Positions 8,643 through 19,416 of a stretch of DNA of 64,000 nt are shown in pieces. A model generated the notes under the pieces. That model worked only from the letters and a program-made list of their open reading frames with translations, was not told the DNA's origin and searched no databases. Positions within the stretch are counted from its first letter, which is position 1, and every line of letters begins with the position of its first letter. A program made the position numbers and the translations under genes. Location: the NCBI GenBank assembly GCA_020722005.1, contig DYLP01000001.1, positions 124,001 to 188,000 on the forward strand. Reading direction: 5' to 3'. Source of the DNA: Melioribacter roseus. GTDB lineage: Bacteria > Bacteroidota > Ignavibacteria > Ignavibacteriales > Melioribacteraceae.

Positions 8643-9617
8643 ATGCCGCAAGAATTTATTATATCCGTAGACCTTGGTGGTACAAAAATTCTGACCGCAT
8701 TGATCGATAAAGAAAATAATATCATATCGCGTATTAAAATTCCGACTACACTGAATAAAGGAGCCGATGGGCTGGTTGATGCAATTTCGAGCTCTATCGC
8801 TGCAATTATAAGAGATAATAAACTATCGGAAAAAAATATTAAAGCTGTCGCACTGGGCGTACCAGGTACCGTGAATCCTTTTACCGGTATAATCGATACA
8901 GCACCCAATCTTGGAATCAATAATTTTAATATAAAAGATGCGCTCTCATCAAGAACCTCTCTTCCCATTTTAGTTGAAAATGATGTCAATTTAGCAGGCC
9001 TCGGAATTAAAAAATTTGAGTTCCACGATAAAATAAAGAATATGCTAGTGGTTTTTATTGGAACGGGGATAGGAGGCGCTTTGTTCTTCGACGGTAAAAT
9101 TTATAGAGGCTCAAGTTTCTATGCAGGCGAAATTGGACATATGCTGGTGGACAAAAAAGGTACACTTGCGACCAAGCCGAGAAGAAGAACTTTTGAAAAA
9201 ACCGCCAGCAGAACGGCAATCGAAGAAACAATTATCAAAGAAATTCGGAGAGGAAAAAACTCCATTCTAAAAAGTCATGTCGAAACCGGCAAAAAATTAA
9301 AAAGTAAAATGCTGCTGGAAGCGTTAAAAAAACAGGATAAATTGACAGTGAAAGTTTTATCCAGAGCTGCAACTGTTACGGGTACAGTCCTCGGTAGTCT
9401 TACAACTCTTCTAAACTTCGATACGATTGTCCTTGGAGGTGGAGTAGTGGAAGCAATGGAAGACTTCTGGCTTCCAATAGTCAAGGCTTCGTTTTACAAC
9501 AGCGTATTACAGTCTCCCGGAAAAGTTGTCGAAATCAAAGCAACAAAACTCGGCGACGATGCAGCAATCTACGGTGGTATTGCTTTAACTGAAGAATTTA
9601 TGAAAAAATTTAACTGA
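8643..9617 (+). CDS. ROK-family sugar kinase (glucokinase-like)
   Basis: A 324-residue ROK kinase predicted to phosphorylate glucose or a related hexose with ATP. Visible features are the phosphate loop VDLGGTKIL at residues 6-14, ALGVPGTVN, the catalytic Asp in VENDVNLAG near 115, GTGIGGALFFDG and AGEIGHMLVD near 165. The CxCGxxGC zinc motif that usually follows GEIGH is missing: the stretch reads KKGTLATKPRRRTFEKTAS with no cysteine. The C-terminal VLGGGVVEA is normal. ATG at 8643 is preceded by GGGAGA. The tail overlaps the convergent ABC-F gene by eight bases. Substrate cannot be decided from sequence. Confidence 0.88.
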   Translation: MPQEFIISVDLGGTKILTALIDKENNIISRIKIPTTLNKGADGLVDAISSSIAAIIRDNKLSEKNIKAVALGVPGTVNPFTGIIDTAPNLGINNFNIKDALSSRTSLPILVENDVNLAGLGIKKFEFHDKIKNMLVVFIGTGIGGALFFDGKIYRGSSFYAGEIGHMLVDKKGTLATKPRRRTFEKTASRTAIEETIIKEIRRGKNSILKSHVETGKKLKSKMLLEALKKQDKLTVKVLSRAATVTGTVLGSLTTLLNFDTIVLGGGVVEAMEDFWLPIVKASFYNSVLQSPGKVVEIKATKLGDDAAIYGGIALTEEFMKKFN

Positions 9618-11562
9618 GTTGTTCTTTATATTTTTCTTCAATCGATTCGAGCCGCGCAAACAATTCAGTCCATTCGTCAAAAATCAAGTCGAGTTCTTTT
9701 TTGATATTGTTATAGCTGATGTTTTTTTCTTTTAACATTATGGGACTGTTAAATATTTCGGGATCGGCAAGTTCTTTTTCCAATTCAAGTTTGCTTTTTT
9801 CCAGTTCATTTATTCTTTTTTCGCAGTAATTGAGCCTTTCTTTCAGTTCTTTGGTCTCATTATATTTTTGCTGTCGTAGCTCAGCTTCTTTTCTTTTATT
9901 TTCTTTCCGTATTGATTTATGGGATTGAATCTGTTTTACAGATTCTTCAATGGTTCTTTCTTCTTCTCTTCTCGATAAATAATACTCTATACCACCGTAG
10001 TGAACTTTAAGTGATTTATCTCTCAATTCATAAACTTTGTTAACTATTGGTTTGAGAAAATCGATGTCGTGCGAAACTATGATAAGAGTACCGTTGAAAT
10101 CAATAAGAGCGTTTTGCAGAACTTCTTTTGATGAATAATCGAGATGGTTTGTTGGCTCGTCCAGAATTATTAGATTGCTTTTTGTAAGCAGAAGCCGCGC
10201 TAAAGCAAGTCTACTTTTTTCCCCTCCCGAAAGAACTTTAACTTTTTTAAATATCGAATCACCTGTAAAAAGAAACGACCCGAGCAACGACCTCAGTTGT
10301 CCAGGAGTGAGTATGTCGTTAACTGACTGCAATGAATCAATAAGGTCGTCTTCGCCATTTAAGGATTCTGTCACTTCCTGTTCGTAGTACGAAACTAAAG
10401 TATTATGTCCATATAATACTTCGCCTGCTGAAGGTAAGATTTTCTTTGCAATTATTTTTGCAAGAGTAGTTTTACCGGCACCATTAGGACCGATTATGGC
10501 AATTTTTCCGCCTCTCTCTATTTTGATATCGATATTTTCGAGGACGCTTATGTCTCCGTATGATTTGAAAATTTTTTTTAATTCAACGGGAACAGCTCCA
10601 CTTAGTTTCACTTCTGGAATGCGAAAGTTAATTTGCTTTTCGTCTTCTTCGATTTCAATTCTTTCGATTTTTTCCAGTTGCTTGATGCGGCTTTGAACCT
10701 GACGTGCTTTTGTGGCTTTATATCTGAATCTCTCAATGAACCTTTCGGTTTCTTTAATCTTCTTCTCGAGATTTTTTTCCGCTTCTTTTAATTGTTTCTC
10801 TCTTTCTTTACGGAACCTTAGATACTGTTCATAAGTACCCGGGAAAAAATTGATATTTCTATTGAAAATTTCGAGAGTTTTATTTGTTACGTTATTAATA
10901 AAATGTCTGTCGTGCGATACAATTATTAAGGACCCACGGTAACTATTAAGGAAGTTTTCGAGCCACATTAAAGTGCCGATATCGAGTTGGTTTGTGGGTT
11001 CGTCCAGTAGAATTAAATCGTTTTCTCCCAATAGAATTTTAGCCAGTTGAATTCGCATCTGCCAGCCGCCAGAAAACTCTTCAGTACGACGGTCAAAATC
11101 GGTATTCTTAAAACCCAGACCGGTAAGAACTTTCTCTGCACGCGCCTGCAGCGAGTAATAATCGTTTTGTTCCTTGCGATGGTGTATTTCTCCTAATTCC
11201 TCGACCAGCAATCTTTTTTCTTCTTCGGGTATTTCGGTGGATTCCAGTTGAGAAATAATCGAAGCTTCTTTTTCTTCGAGTTCTTTAATATCAGGCATGG
11301 AGGACTTTACTTCCTCGAGAAGTGTTCTTCCTTTGAAACTTATTAGTTCCTGTGGCAGATAACCAATTCTTATCCCTTTCTGGATAAGTACTTTGCCCGT
11401 CTCGGGTAGCTCTTGTCCGCAAATTATTTTCAACAGAGTTGATTTACCCTTGCCGTTTGACCCGACAAGAGCAATTTTATCGTTTCTGTTGATTTTAAGA
11501 TTTACATCTTCGAATAAATTTTCGCCTGTAAATTGAACAGATAAATTTATTACGTCGATCAT
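9610..11562 (-). CDS. ABC-F family ATPase (Uup/YdiF-like)
   Basis: This 650-residue soluble protein contains two ABC ATPase domains and no membrane segment. Walker A motifs are GSNGKGKS at 34-41 and GPNGAGKT near 358. Signature motifs are FSGGWQMR and LSGGEKSR, with LLDEPTNQLD and ILDEPTNHLD Walker B boxes. The charged inter-domain linker (about 240-310) and a C-terminal coiled coil (about 555-645) match the Uup/YdiF branch. ABC-F proteins act on ribosomes or, for Uup, on DNA/RNA structures; which applies here is not decidable. It lies 7 bases after the secreted propeller gene on the same strand. Confidence 0.9.
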   Translation of the reverse strand: MIDVINLSVQFTGENLFEDVNLKINRNDKIALVGSNGKGKSTLLKIICGQELPETGKVLIQKGIRIGYLPQELISFKGRTLLEEVKSSMPDIKELEEKEASIISQLESTEIPEEEKRLLVEELGEIHHRKEQNDYYSLQARAEKVLTGLGFKNTDFDRRTEEFSGGWQMRIQLAKILLGENDLILLDEPTNQLDIGTLMWLENFLNSYRGSLIIVSHDRHFINNVTNKTLEIFNRNINFFPGTYEQYLRFRKEREKQLKEAEKNLEKKIKETERFIERFRYKATKARQVQSRIKQLEKIERIEIEEDEKQINFRIPEVKLSGAVPVELKKIFKSYGDISVLENIDIKIERGGKIAIIGPNGAGKTTLAKIIAKKILPSAGEVLYGHNTLVSYYEQEVTESLNGEDDLIDSLQSVNDILTPGQLRSLLGSFLFTGDSIFKKVKVLSGGEKSRLALARLLLTKSNLIILDEPTNHLDYSSKEVLQNALIDFNGTLIIVSHDIDFLKPIVNKVYELRDKSLKVHYGGIEYYLSRREEERTIEESVKQIQSHKSIRKENKRKEAELRQQKYNETKELKERLNYCEKRINELEKSKLELEKELADPEIFNSPIMLKEKNISYNNIKKELDLIFDEWTELFARLESIEEKYKEQLS

Positions 11563-11569
11563 AAAAATC

Positions 11570-13795
11570 TTATTTCCGAATTACTGCTATTTTAGAAACC
11601 GCTACGTTGCTGGCTTCTCTGTCGTATGCAATGATTAAATAAATTCCCGAAGAGACGTAATTGCCATCGTTATCTTTTCCGTCCCAGTAGGCGATTCTTC
11701 CACCCGGCGCTTTAAAGTCTCTGACCAATTGGTTGTTTATATCGATTATTTTAATGTAAGAATCTTCGATTAAACCATCGATAACTAAAATGTTTTCGGC
11801 AGAATTATCAATTACAAAAGGAGAAGGATAAACGAAAATTTCGCCCAAAGATTCAGAAGGCTGTAAAAATGTAGTCTCTATTTTAACAAGACCATAATCT
11901 GTACCTGCATAAACAATCCCTCTCTTTTTGTCCACAGTAATTGAACGTATCATGTCGTCGGGTAATGGACTGTTAAGCGATGTAAAATAATTGATCACTT
12001 CAAATCCGTCGGAGGATAATTGTAACAATCCTTTATTTGTGCCAACCCATTTCTGGTCGATAGCATCTACATCTATCGAAGTTACAGAAAGTCCTCTCAG
12101 TGAAGGGATTGAGATATTTAGTACGGACGGATTAGAAGGGTCGGGTATGATGTTCATCCCGAGACTTGTACCGACCCACAGTTGTCCTCTGTTATCAACT
12201 TTCAGTGCAGTAATTGTATTAGTAAGAAGTCCGTTTGTCTGACTAATATAACCTTGTCTGTCGTCGTTAGTATTTGAGAAAGTGCCGTTTTCGTTATAAT
12301 AATAAAGTCCTATTCTCCCGGAAAACAGGCGGAACCATTTGGTATCGAACTGGTCAATTTCCAGTTCGTATGTCAGGTCGTTCGAAGACAAGAGCGGTTT
12401 TGTGTACGAATAAGTGTACCAATTGCGGTCTGTTGTTAAAACATAGAGTTGTTGCAGAAATGTGTTCTGTAAATTTGTCAACCAGACATTGCCTTTTGAA
12501 TCTTCTTCTATATCTGTTATTACTACAAAATTTGGGTCACCCGGAATGCCTGCAAGAGGACTATTTCCAGCGTTAAAAGCTTCTAAGGAGCCATCTTTAT
12601 AAATTGCAAACCCCTTTCCCCACGTGCCTAAATAAACTGCGGCAGAAGTTCTGGAAGCTCGCACACTGAAGACATCGTTTGTCTGGAGTGACGGAAATTT
12701 CTGATAATTTACCACGTTCCAATGAGTGCCGTCAAATACCATAGCACCAATTCCTTGACCATCTTTACCTGTTGCTATCCACAGGTTGCCTTCAATATCT
12801 ACGTCCATATTCAAAAAAGAATTGCTTTCCGGATTGTCCGGTTTGATTATTTTTTCAATTCCGTTTGTAAGTTCTATTACTCCGGATGTAGTACCTAAAT
12901 AAATTTTCCCGTTATCAACTGCAACGGACGTAAATTCGAAAGAATTATTATTATAAATCAATGATACTCCGGAACCATCGTAGAGGTAGAGCGAATTTTT
13001 CGATGCGGCATAAATTTTTGAATTGTCCACGCAGACGTCGACGACAGGAACGGTTTCTAATGTTAAAATGTCCCACGACGTGTTGTACTGATAAATGCCG
13101 TTATCTGTGGCTGCAATTACTTTGTTGAAATAAATATCGAATTTTCTTATTGTACCAAAAGAACCCGATGAAGATGATGTATAATTATTCCACGATTCTG
13201 GTGCTACCAGATTTGTTGAACCAGGTTTTTGAACGGCTATTCCAGAAGAGGTAGCCGTAAAAATTCTTTCATTTTTGATTACTGCATTGACATTAATTTC
13301 CGAAGAAAAATTTCCGAATTTTGTAAATGTATCGTAGAGTGAATAATTGTTTTTATTAATCAATACAACGCCGAAAGATGTGGCAACAAAAATTGTATCG
13401 CCTTTAGCATAGAGATTATTAATTCTTTTTTGTGATTTGTCGGATTTGTAAATATCCAGGATATTTTTGGATGCTCCGCTTTCAATGTCGTAAAAAATGA
13501 CAAAACCCTCGGCGGTGCCAAGCCAAATTTTATTATCGCGATCAATAAATAGCGATGTGAAATTCTGGCTGTTGATGTTATCCGCTTTGTTTATAATGAC
13601 AAACGATGAATCTTCAGGATTGTAAAAGTAAGCTCCGCCTGAAGTAGCAACCCATATCCCTTTATCAGAGGTCATTAGATCAACAACATTATCCATATTT
13701 GAATAGACTTCCCAATTCAATATGTTCTGAGCATTAATATTTGCATAGACAACTAATACTACTAATAATAAAATGCTTTGAGTACGTTTGACCAT
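11570..13795 (-). CDS. Secreted two-component-regulator-type beta-propeller protein with C-terminal sorting/FlgD-like domain
   Basis: The 741-residue protein starts with a signal peptide (MVKRTQSILLLVVLVVYANINAQ). The body (about 25-640) is a run of propeller blades with the recurring pattern xxxWVGTNKGL / IWLGTAEGF / IWVATSGG, the Reg_prop type that forms sensor domains of hybrid histidine kinases. No kinase follows. The last about 90 residues (VYPSPFVIDN to IAVIRK) resemble the FlgD-like/type IX sorting tail, with YWDGKDNDGNYVSSGIY. It is predicted to be exported and surface-attached or released. The ligand is unknown. It is followed by the ABC-F gene on the same strand, seven bases away. 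Confidence 0.85.
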   Translation of the reverse strand: MVKRTQSILLLVVLVVYANINAQNILNWEVYSNMDNVVDLMTSDKGIWVATSGGAYFYNPEDSSFVIINKADNINSQNFTSLFIDRDNKIWLGTAEGFVIFYDIESGASKNILDIYKSDKSQKRINNLYAKGDTIFVATSFGVVLINKNNYSLYDTFTKFGNFSSEINVNAVIKNERIFTATSSGIAVQKPGSTNLVAPESWNNYTSSSSGSFGTIRKFDIYFNKVIAATDNGIYQYNTSWDILTLETVPVVDVCVDNSKIYAASKNSLYLYDGSGVSLIYNNNSFEFTSVAVDNGKIYLGTTSGVIELTNGIEKIIKPDNPESNSFLNMDVDIEGNLWIATGKDGQGIGAMVFDGTHWNVVNYQKFPSLQTNDVFSVRASRTSAAVYLGTWGKGFAIYKDGSLEAFNAGNSPLAGIPGDPNFVVITDIEEDSKGNVWLTNLQNTFLQQLYVLTTDRNWYTYSYTKPLLSSNDLTYELEIDQFDTKWFRLFSGRIGLYYYNENGTFSNTNDDRQGYISQTNGLLTNTITALKVDNRGQLWVGTSLGMNIIPDPSNPSVLNISIPSLRGLSVTSIDVDAIDQKWVGTNKGLLQLSSDGFEVINYFTSLNSPLPDDMIRSITVDKKRGIVYAGTDYGLVKIETTFLQPSESLGEIFVYPSPFVIDNSAENILVIDGLIEDSYIKIIDINNQLVRDFKAPGGRIAYWDGKDNDGNYVSSGIYLIIAYDREASNVAVSKIAVIRK

Positions 13796-13896
13796 ATATC
13801 ACCGCAAGTTATAATAATTGGTAGTAAAAGATAATATTTAAATCAAATAATTTCATTTCAGTAAGATATTAAGGAGTGAAAAAAGTGGTTTAGAGA

Positions 13897-14718
13897 TCAG
13901 GCGGTATCTCTATGGAGCATATTTCTCATTGCCTCGAGATGATTTGGAGCTAAGTTATATTTGCCTAAATTTTCTTCGTCATTTTTTTTGCCTCCATGGA
14001 AATCGGAACCTCCACTTTCGAGAAGACAATATTGATTTACGATTCCCTTGTAGAAAGCAATCTGATTTTCGTTATGGCTCGGATGGATTACTTCGATTCC
14101 ATCGAGTCCCGCTTCTATAATATTTACTAAAATTGATTCTTTGATGAAGCCTGGATGGGCTATAAACGAAAGTCCGCCGGCGTCTTCGATTAGCTTTAAA
14201 GCGCTTTGAGGAGAAAAATGAATTTTCCTTTCGTATGCCGGTCCTCTGTCGCCGATATATTTTTCGAATGCTTCGAAGTAATTGTCAATGATGCCAAGGT
14301 CAACCAGTGTATAAGCAATGTGAGGTCTGCCGATAGCGGAATTTTTAGCTCTCTCAATTACATCGTCAATTGTAATGTTCATACCAAGACTTCTCAGTTT
14401 TTCAACAATCCTTTTTGCCCTGTGGTAACGTTCTTCCTTAAAAAAAGTGAGGAATTTTTGTAGCTCTTTGTTTTTATAGTCGATAAAATATGCCAGTAAA
14501 TGGACTTCCACATTATCGATGTCGGTGCTGATTTCTAAACCTGGGATTACTTCAATGCCCAGGTCCTTTCCGCATGCAATTGCTTCTTCTATTCCATCGA
14601 TTGTATCGTGGTCGGTTATGCTTATTGTGCGCAGACCTTTTTCGTAAGCCATCTGAACAATTTCCGCAGGAGAATAAGCACCGTCGGAGTAGGTGGTATG
14701 AACATGCAAGTCGATCAT
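13897..14718 (-). CDS. PHP-domain phosphoesterase (RNase AM/YciV-like)
   Basis: A 273-residue PHP phosphoesterase. Metal ligands appear as H5-x-H7 and D12 in HVHTTYSDG, ITDHDTIDG near 38, an EISTD segment, IAHPGF near 193 and GGSDFHGG near 240. Closest families are 3',5'-nucleoside bisphosphate phosphatase/5'-3' RNase AM (YciV). Cytoplasmic, no signal peptide. It starts two bases after the stop of the Crp-family gene, so the two are probably cotranscribed. The substrate remains inference. Confidence 0.87.
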   Translation of the reverse strand: MIDLHVHTTYSDGAYSPAEIVQMAYEKGLRTISITDHDTIDGIEEAIACGKDLGIEVIPGLEISTDIDNVEVHLLAYFIDYKNKELQKFLTFFKEERYHRAKRIVEKLRSLGMNITIDDVIERAKNSAIGRPHIAYTLVDLGIIDNYFEAFEKYIGDRGPAYERKIHFSPQSALKLIEDAGGLSFIAHPGFIKESILVNIIEAGLDGIEVIHPSHNENQIAFYKGIVNQYCLLESGGSDFHGGKKNDEENLGKYNLAPNHLEAMRNMLHRDTA

Positions 14719-14719
14719 C

Positions 14720-15400
14720 TCAGCCGTAGAGTTCCTTGAATTTTTCGTAATCTACAATTCTGATATTGGGTCCATCAATTTCAATCAGACCCTTTTTGGC
14801 GAATGAATGAAGTGTCCTCGATATTGTTTCTCTGGAAGTGCCTGCCATATTTGCGATATCCTGCTGAACCGGTAATTTTTCGAGTTCTACTTTTCCGTGT
14901 TTTATTTTACCGATACTTTCTGCTAATTCAAGTAAAACAGTGGCAACTTTTCCTTCGGCGTCTTTGAGAGAAAGCGCTTTTATTTTTACATCGGCTGCTC
15001 TGAGTCGGCTCGTAAGTTCTTCGAGTAGCGCCAGAGCAACTTCGTGATGTGTTTTTAGCAGCTCGATAAATTCGGTCCTCTGTATTATGAAAATTTCTGA
15101 TTCTTCAATTGCCGTAACAGTGGCAGACCTTGTCTTCCCGTCGAGTATTGCCATCTCTCCAAAAAAATCGTTGTCAGAGAGAATCGTTAAAATAACTTCT
15201 TTGCCGTCCTCGCTCGTACGTGATACTTTTACTTTCCCTTTGAGCATAATAAAAAGGGCTGTACCAGATTCGTCTTCTTTCAAGATTACCTCATTGTTGG
15301 AATAGACCTTACGTGTACCCGAGTTCTCAATACTTTTTAACGTTACATCGGGTAAATTCGAAAAAATCGGTACATATTTTAGGAAACTTCCCGACTCCAT
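14720..15400 (-). CDS. Crp/Fnr-family transcription regulator
   Basis: This 226-residue regulator has an N-terminal cyclic-nucleotide-binding barrel (about 10-125) with the phosphate-cassette residues FGEMAILDGKTRSATV, and a C-terminal winged helix (about 145-220) with the recognition helix AGTSRETISRTLHSF. The FNR iron-sulphur cysteines are absent, so it is Crp-like and may bind a cyclic nucleotide. Targets are unknown. Upstream on the minus strand sit GGAAGGG as ribosome site and a good promoter (15435-15465). It faces away from gapA and shares the 321-base intergenic region with it. Confidence 0.92.
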   Translation of the reverse strand: MESGSFLKYVPIFSNLPDVTLKSIENSGTRKVYSNNEVILKEDESGTALFIMLKGKVKVSRTSEDGKEVILTILSDNDFFGEMAILDGKTRSATVTAIEESEIFIIQRTEFIELLKTHHEVALALLEELTSRLRAADVKIKALSLKDAEGKVATVLLELAESIGKIKHGKVELEKLPVQQDIANMAGTSRETISRTLHSFAKKGLIEIDGPNIRIVDYEKFKELYG

Positions 15401-15434
15401 AGCCCTTCCTGAAGTTAATTTAAGAATTATTGCA

Positions 15435-15465
15435 TAAAAATAACTTTTTATAAACCATTTGACAA
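15435..15465 (-). promoter_or_regulatory. Candidate promoter for the Crp-family gene
   Basis: On the minus strand TTG (15463-15465), 20 bases, then TATTTTTA (15435-15442), one mismatch from TAnnTTTG. It lies about 35 bases before the ATG. Confidence 0.5.
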
Positions 15466-15648
15466 GTAAATTTCTTGGACGTAAAAAACAAAGTAAATAT
15501 TAAATCAAGGGATTAAATACAGGTCATCATATTTAAATAAATTGCCACGTTCTCCTAAATTAATTAGATTGAATCGACGGAAGAGTTTAACTAAAACGGT
15601 TAATATAAAAATACTATTAAAAAATTACAGAATTTTAATATTGTTAAA
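15466..15648. other. AT-rich stretch between the divergent crp-family and gapA promoters
   Basis: The 321-base gap 15401-15721 contains the two outward promoters listed separately and, between them, only AT-rich sequence. I see no ORF, RNA gene or convincing palindrome here. A TGTGA-N6-TCACA Crp site was looked for and not found. Confidence 0.5.
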
Positions 15649-16780
<1,132 letters not shown>

Positions 16781-16801
16781 TTTCGATTAACTTTAAGAGA
16801 G

Positions 16802-16840
16802 GACGCAGTTGACGGCTAAAAACCGCTCTGCGTCTTTTTT
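16802..16840 (+). terminator. Rho-independent terminator after gapA
   Basis: Stem GACGCAG (16802-16808) pairs with CTGCGTC (16828-16834), with an inner CGG/CCG pairing, followed by six T's. It sits between gapA and pgk, so pgk is likely transcribed partly by read-through. Confidence 0.85.
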
Positions 16841-16872
16841 ATATCGAATCAAGTAAATCGATTGGAGGAAAA

Positions 16873-18072
16873 ATGAAAAAATTAACTATTGACAAAGTAG
16901 AACTCAAAGGGAAAAGAGTACTGGTTCGTGTAGACTTCAATGTGCCTTATGATGAGAACATGAATATAACAGACGATTTAAGGATTAGAGCAGCATTACC
17001 GACAATTAAAAAAATAATTTCCGAAGGTGGAAAGGCAATTTTAATGAGTCACCTCGGCAGACCAAAGGGCAGTCCAAATCCTAAATATTCATTAAAACCG
17101 GTTGCAATCCGTTTGAGCGAACTGCTCGGTAATGAAGTTAAATTTGCCCCCGATTGCATTGGAGCTGAAGTTAAAGCAATGGCAGATTCTTTAAAGGAAG
17201 GTGAAGTTTTATTGCTGGAGAATTTGCGTTTCCACGCCGAAGAAGAAAAAAACGACTCTGAGTTTGCAAAGCAGTTGGCTAGCCTGGGCGACGTTTATAT
17301 TAACGATGCATTCGGAAGTGCGCATCGCGCTCATGCTTCAACGGAGGGTGTAACAAATTATATCGATATTTGCGCTGCCGGATATTTAATGCAAAAAGAA
17401 TTGGACTATCTCGGGGATGCTATTGCCAATCCCGTGCGTCCATTTACTGCTATACTTGGTGGTTCTAAAATCTCGGGTAAGATTGACGTCATCGAAAATC
17501 TTCTGCCGAAAGTTGACAACCTTTTAATCGGCGGAGGAATGGCTTATACGTTTTACAAAGCCATGGGTTATGAAATTGGCAAATCGCTGCTCGAGGAAGA
17601 AAAAATTGAACTTGCCAGAGAGATGCTCGAAAAATTCAAAACATCACGCAAGAATGTATTGCTGCCCAAAGATAATGTAGTTGTTCCGGAATTTAATAAC
17701 GACGCTCCTTACGAAGTCGTCGATTCCGATAAAATCCCGACAGACAAAATGGGACTCGATATTGGACCTAAAACAATCGAAGCTTTCAGGAAAGTTATAT
17801 TAGAAAGCAAAACAATTATATGGAATGGACCGCTTGGAGTTTTTGAGTTCGATAATTTTGCAAAGGGGACATTTGCAATTGCCGAGGCGCTTGCAGAAAC
17901 TACTTCAAAAGGTGCTAAAACCATAATCGGAGGTGGCGACTCGGCTGCTGCTATTAAAAAAGCCAATCTGGAAGATAAAGTATCACACGTTTCTACAGGT
18001 GGCGGCGCTTCATTGGAATTTCTGGAAGGCAAAGTGTTGCCCGGCGTCGCTGCATTGAATGACGATAATTAA
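16873..18072 (+). CDS. pgk: Phosphoglycerate kinase
   Basis: Pgk makes ATP from 1,3-bisphosphoglycerate in glycolysis. The 399-residue monomeric enzyme shows RVDFNVPYD near 21, SHLGRPKG near 60, [14 protein letters not shown] near 118, [14 protein letters not shown] near 147, [11 protein letters not shown] near 197, and the nucleotide-binding WNGPLGVFE and GGGDSAAA close to the C-terminus. GGAGG lies 6 bases before the ATG. I see no separate promoter in the short gap after the gapA terminator. A strong hairpin follows the stop. Confidence 0.98.
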   Translation: MKKLTIDKVELKGKRVLVRVDFNVPYDENMNITDDLRIRAALPTIKKIISEGGKAILMSHLGRPKGSPNPKYSLKPVAIRLSELLGNEVKFAPDCIGAEVKAMADSLKEGEVLLLENLRFHAEEEKNDSEFAKQLASLGDVYINDAFGSAHRAHASTEGVTNYIDICAAGYLMQKELDYLGDAIANPVRPFTAILGGSKISGKIDVIENLLPKVDNLLIGGGMAYTFYKAMGYEIGKSLLEEEKIELAREMLEKFKTSRKNVLLPKDNVVVPEFNNDAPYEVVDSDKIPTDKMGLDIGPKTIEAFRKVILESKTIIWNGPLGVFEFDNFAKGTFAIAEALAETTSKGAKTIIGGGDSAAAIKKANLEDKVSHVSTGGGASLEFLEGKVLPGVAALNDDN

Positions 18073-18084
18073 TTGTTCCAACAA

Positions 18085-18116
18085 GGCTGACTCATAATCT
18101 CTGAGTCAGCCTCAAT
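18085..18116 (+). terminator. Hairpin terminator after pgk
   Basis: A perfect 10-base stem, GGCTGACTCA (18085-18094) with TGAGTCAGCC (18102-18111) and a seven-base loop, followed by a weak T tract. Confidence 0.7.
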
Positions 18117-18188
18117 TTAAATCCCTCAGCATTAGGCATTTCTCATAAAAATAAATTATTTTCGTACATAAAAAAGAGTGATGAATAA

Positions 18189-19109
18189 ATGGGACTTGAT
18201 TCACGAGATTATTACCGACCATCGGGTTTCGGAGGTTTTTCTTTCTTTCCGAAAGTCATAAAAAATTTACTGATTATTAATATTGTAGTTTTCTTAATTC
18301 AATTGATATTCGAGAATTTTACACTAGGCGGTATTCCCGGTTGGTACTACCTGAACAGATATTTTGCGTTGAATCCAATTTGGGGAGTTGACCAGCTGGG
18401 TGAGCCTTATAATTTTCAGATATGGCAATTTATAACCTATCAATTTATGCACGGCAGTTTTACCCACATTCTATTTAATATGTTTATGCTCTGGATGTTT
18501 GGTATGGAAATAGCAAATATTATGGGTCCAAGAAAATTCTTAATTTTTTATCTGGCATGCGGAATTGGTGCGGGTTTGTTCCAGATTTTTTTGTCGCCGT
18601 TATTGGGTTCAGTACTGGCTCCAACAATCGGCGCTTCAGGTGCAGTATTCGGCGTAATGATTGCCTTTGCAATGTTTTTCCCAGATAGATATATTTTATT
18701 TTATTTTCTTATTCCTATTAAAGCGAAATATTTGATAGCAATTCTGTTCTTATTTGAATTTGTATCTGTCAACGAACCTACAATAGTGGCTCATCTGGCT
18801 CATATCGGAGGTGCAGTGACCGGATTCCTTTTCGTTATACTCGACAGGAATTACAATTTTAGATTTGATAATCTGTTTAATTTATTCAAGCATAATAGAA
18901 AATTTGGAAGTACGACTAAATTCAGAAAACCACGTAAATTTAGAGAAACTGACATTGAAGAAGCGGAGTTCTACGAACTCGATTCCGATAAAGAAGAAAT
19001 TACTCAGGAAGAGATCGATAGAATTCTTGATAAAATAAGTCAAAGCGGATATCAGAACTTGACGGAACGTGAGAAGAGAATTCTTTTTGAAGCCAGTAAA
19101 AGAAAATAA
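18189..19109 (+). CDS. Rhomboid-family intramembrane serine protease
   Basis: This 306-residue membrane protein has six predicted transmembrane helices between about 20 and 215. The catalytic pair is visible: S150 in GASGAVFG and H205 in AHIGGAVTG; the HxxFN element of rhomboids appears as HILFNMFML. After the last helix comes a charged tail of about 90 residues, ending with a small helical segment DIEEAEFYELD to ILFEASKRK, which recalls the C-terminal DUF6576-like tail of Bacteroidota rhomboids. Substrates are unknown. The following lipoprotein gene starts inside its 3' end. Confidence 0.9.
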   Translation: MGLDSRDYYRPSGFGGFSFFPKVIKNLLIINIVVFLIQLIFENFTLGGIPGWYYLNRYFALNPIWGVDQLGEPYNFQIWQFITYQFMHGSFTHILFNMFMLWMFGMEIANIMGPRKFLIFYLACGIGAGLFQIFLSPLLGSVLAPTIGASGAVFGVMIAFAMFFPDRYILFYFLIPIKAKYLIAILFLFEFVSVNEPTIVAHLAHIGGAVTGFLFVILDRNYNFRFDNLFNLFKHNRKFGSTTKFRKPRKFRETDIEEAEFYELDSDKEEITQEEIDRILDKISQSGYQNLTEREKRILFEASKRK

Positions 19110-19416
19110 AATTTTACTGCTGGCGTTATTTTTTTCTGCGGTATTGTTTTACGGATGCAAACAAAGTAACCTGGCAGAAGACCAGAAAGTTGCCGAAGTG
19201 TATGTTCATATATTGATTATTAATGAAAAATACGGCACAGAATCCGATTCCTCTAAAGTCCTTAAAGAAAATGTTTTCAAAAAGTATGATATCCCCGAAA
19301 AACAGTTTGAAGATTATTTGAAAAGCCTGGGGGAAGATAAAGAAAAATGGGAACATTTTTTTAATTTATCCGAGAAGTATTTAGACCAATTGAAAAATGA
19401 AGGTAATATTAACTGA
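19069..19416 (+). CDS. Small DUF4296-like lipoprotein
   Basis: A GTG at 19069 opens a 115-codon frame that overlaps the rhomboid gene by 41 bases; a TTG at 19087 is an alternative start. The N-terminus is basic then hydrophobic and ends in a lipobox (VLFYGC), so it should be lipidated at Cys30. The mature part is charged and helical (VAEVYVHILIINEKYG, FEDYLKSL), reminiscent of Bacteroidota DUF4296 lipoproteins. Its 3' end overlaps the convergent recQ by eight bases. Function is unknown. Confidence 0.65.
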   Translation: MRREFFLKPVKENKILLLALFFSAVLFYGCKQSNLAEDQKVAEVYVHILIINEKYGTESDSSKVLKENVFKKYDIPEKQFEDYLKSLGEDKEKWEHFFNLSEKYLDQLKNEGNIN

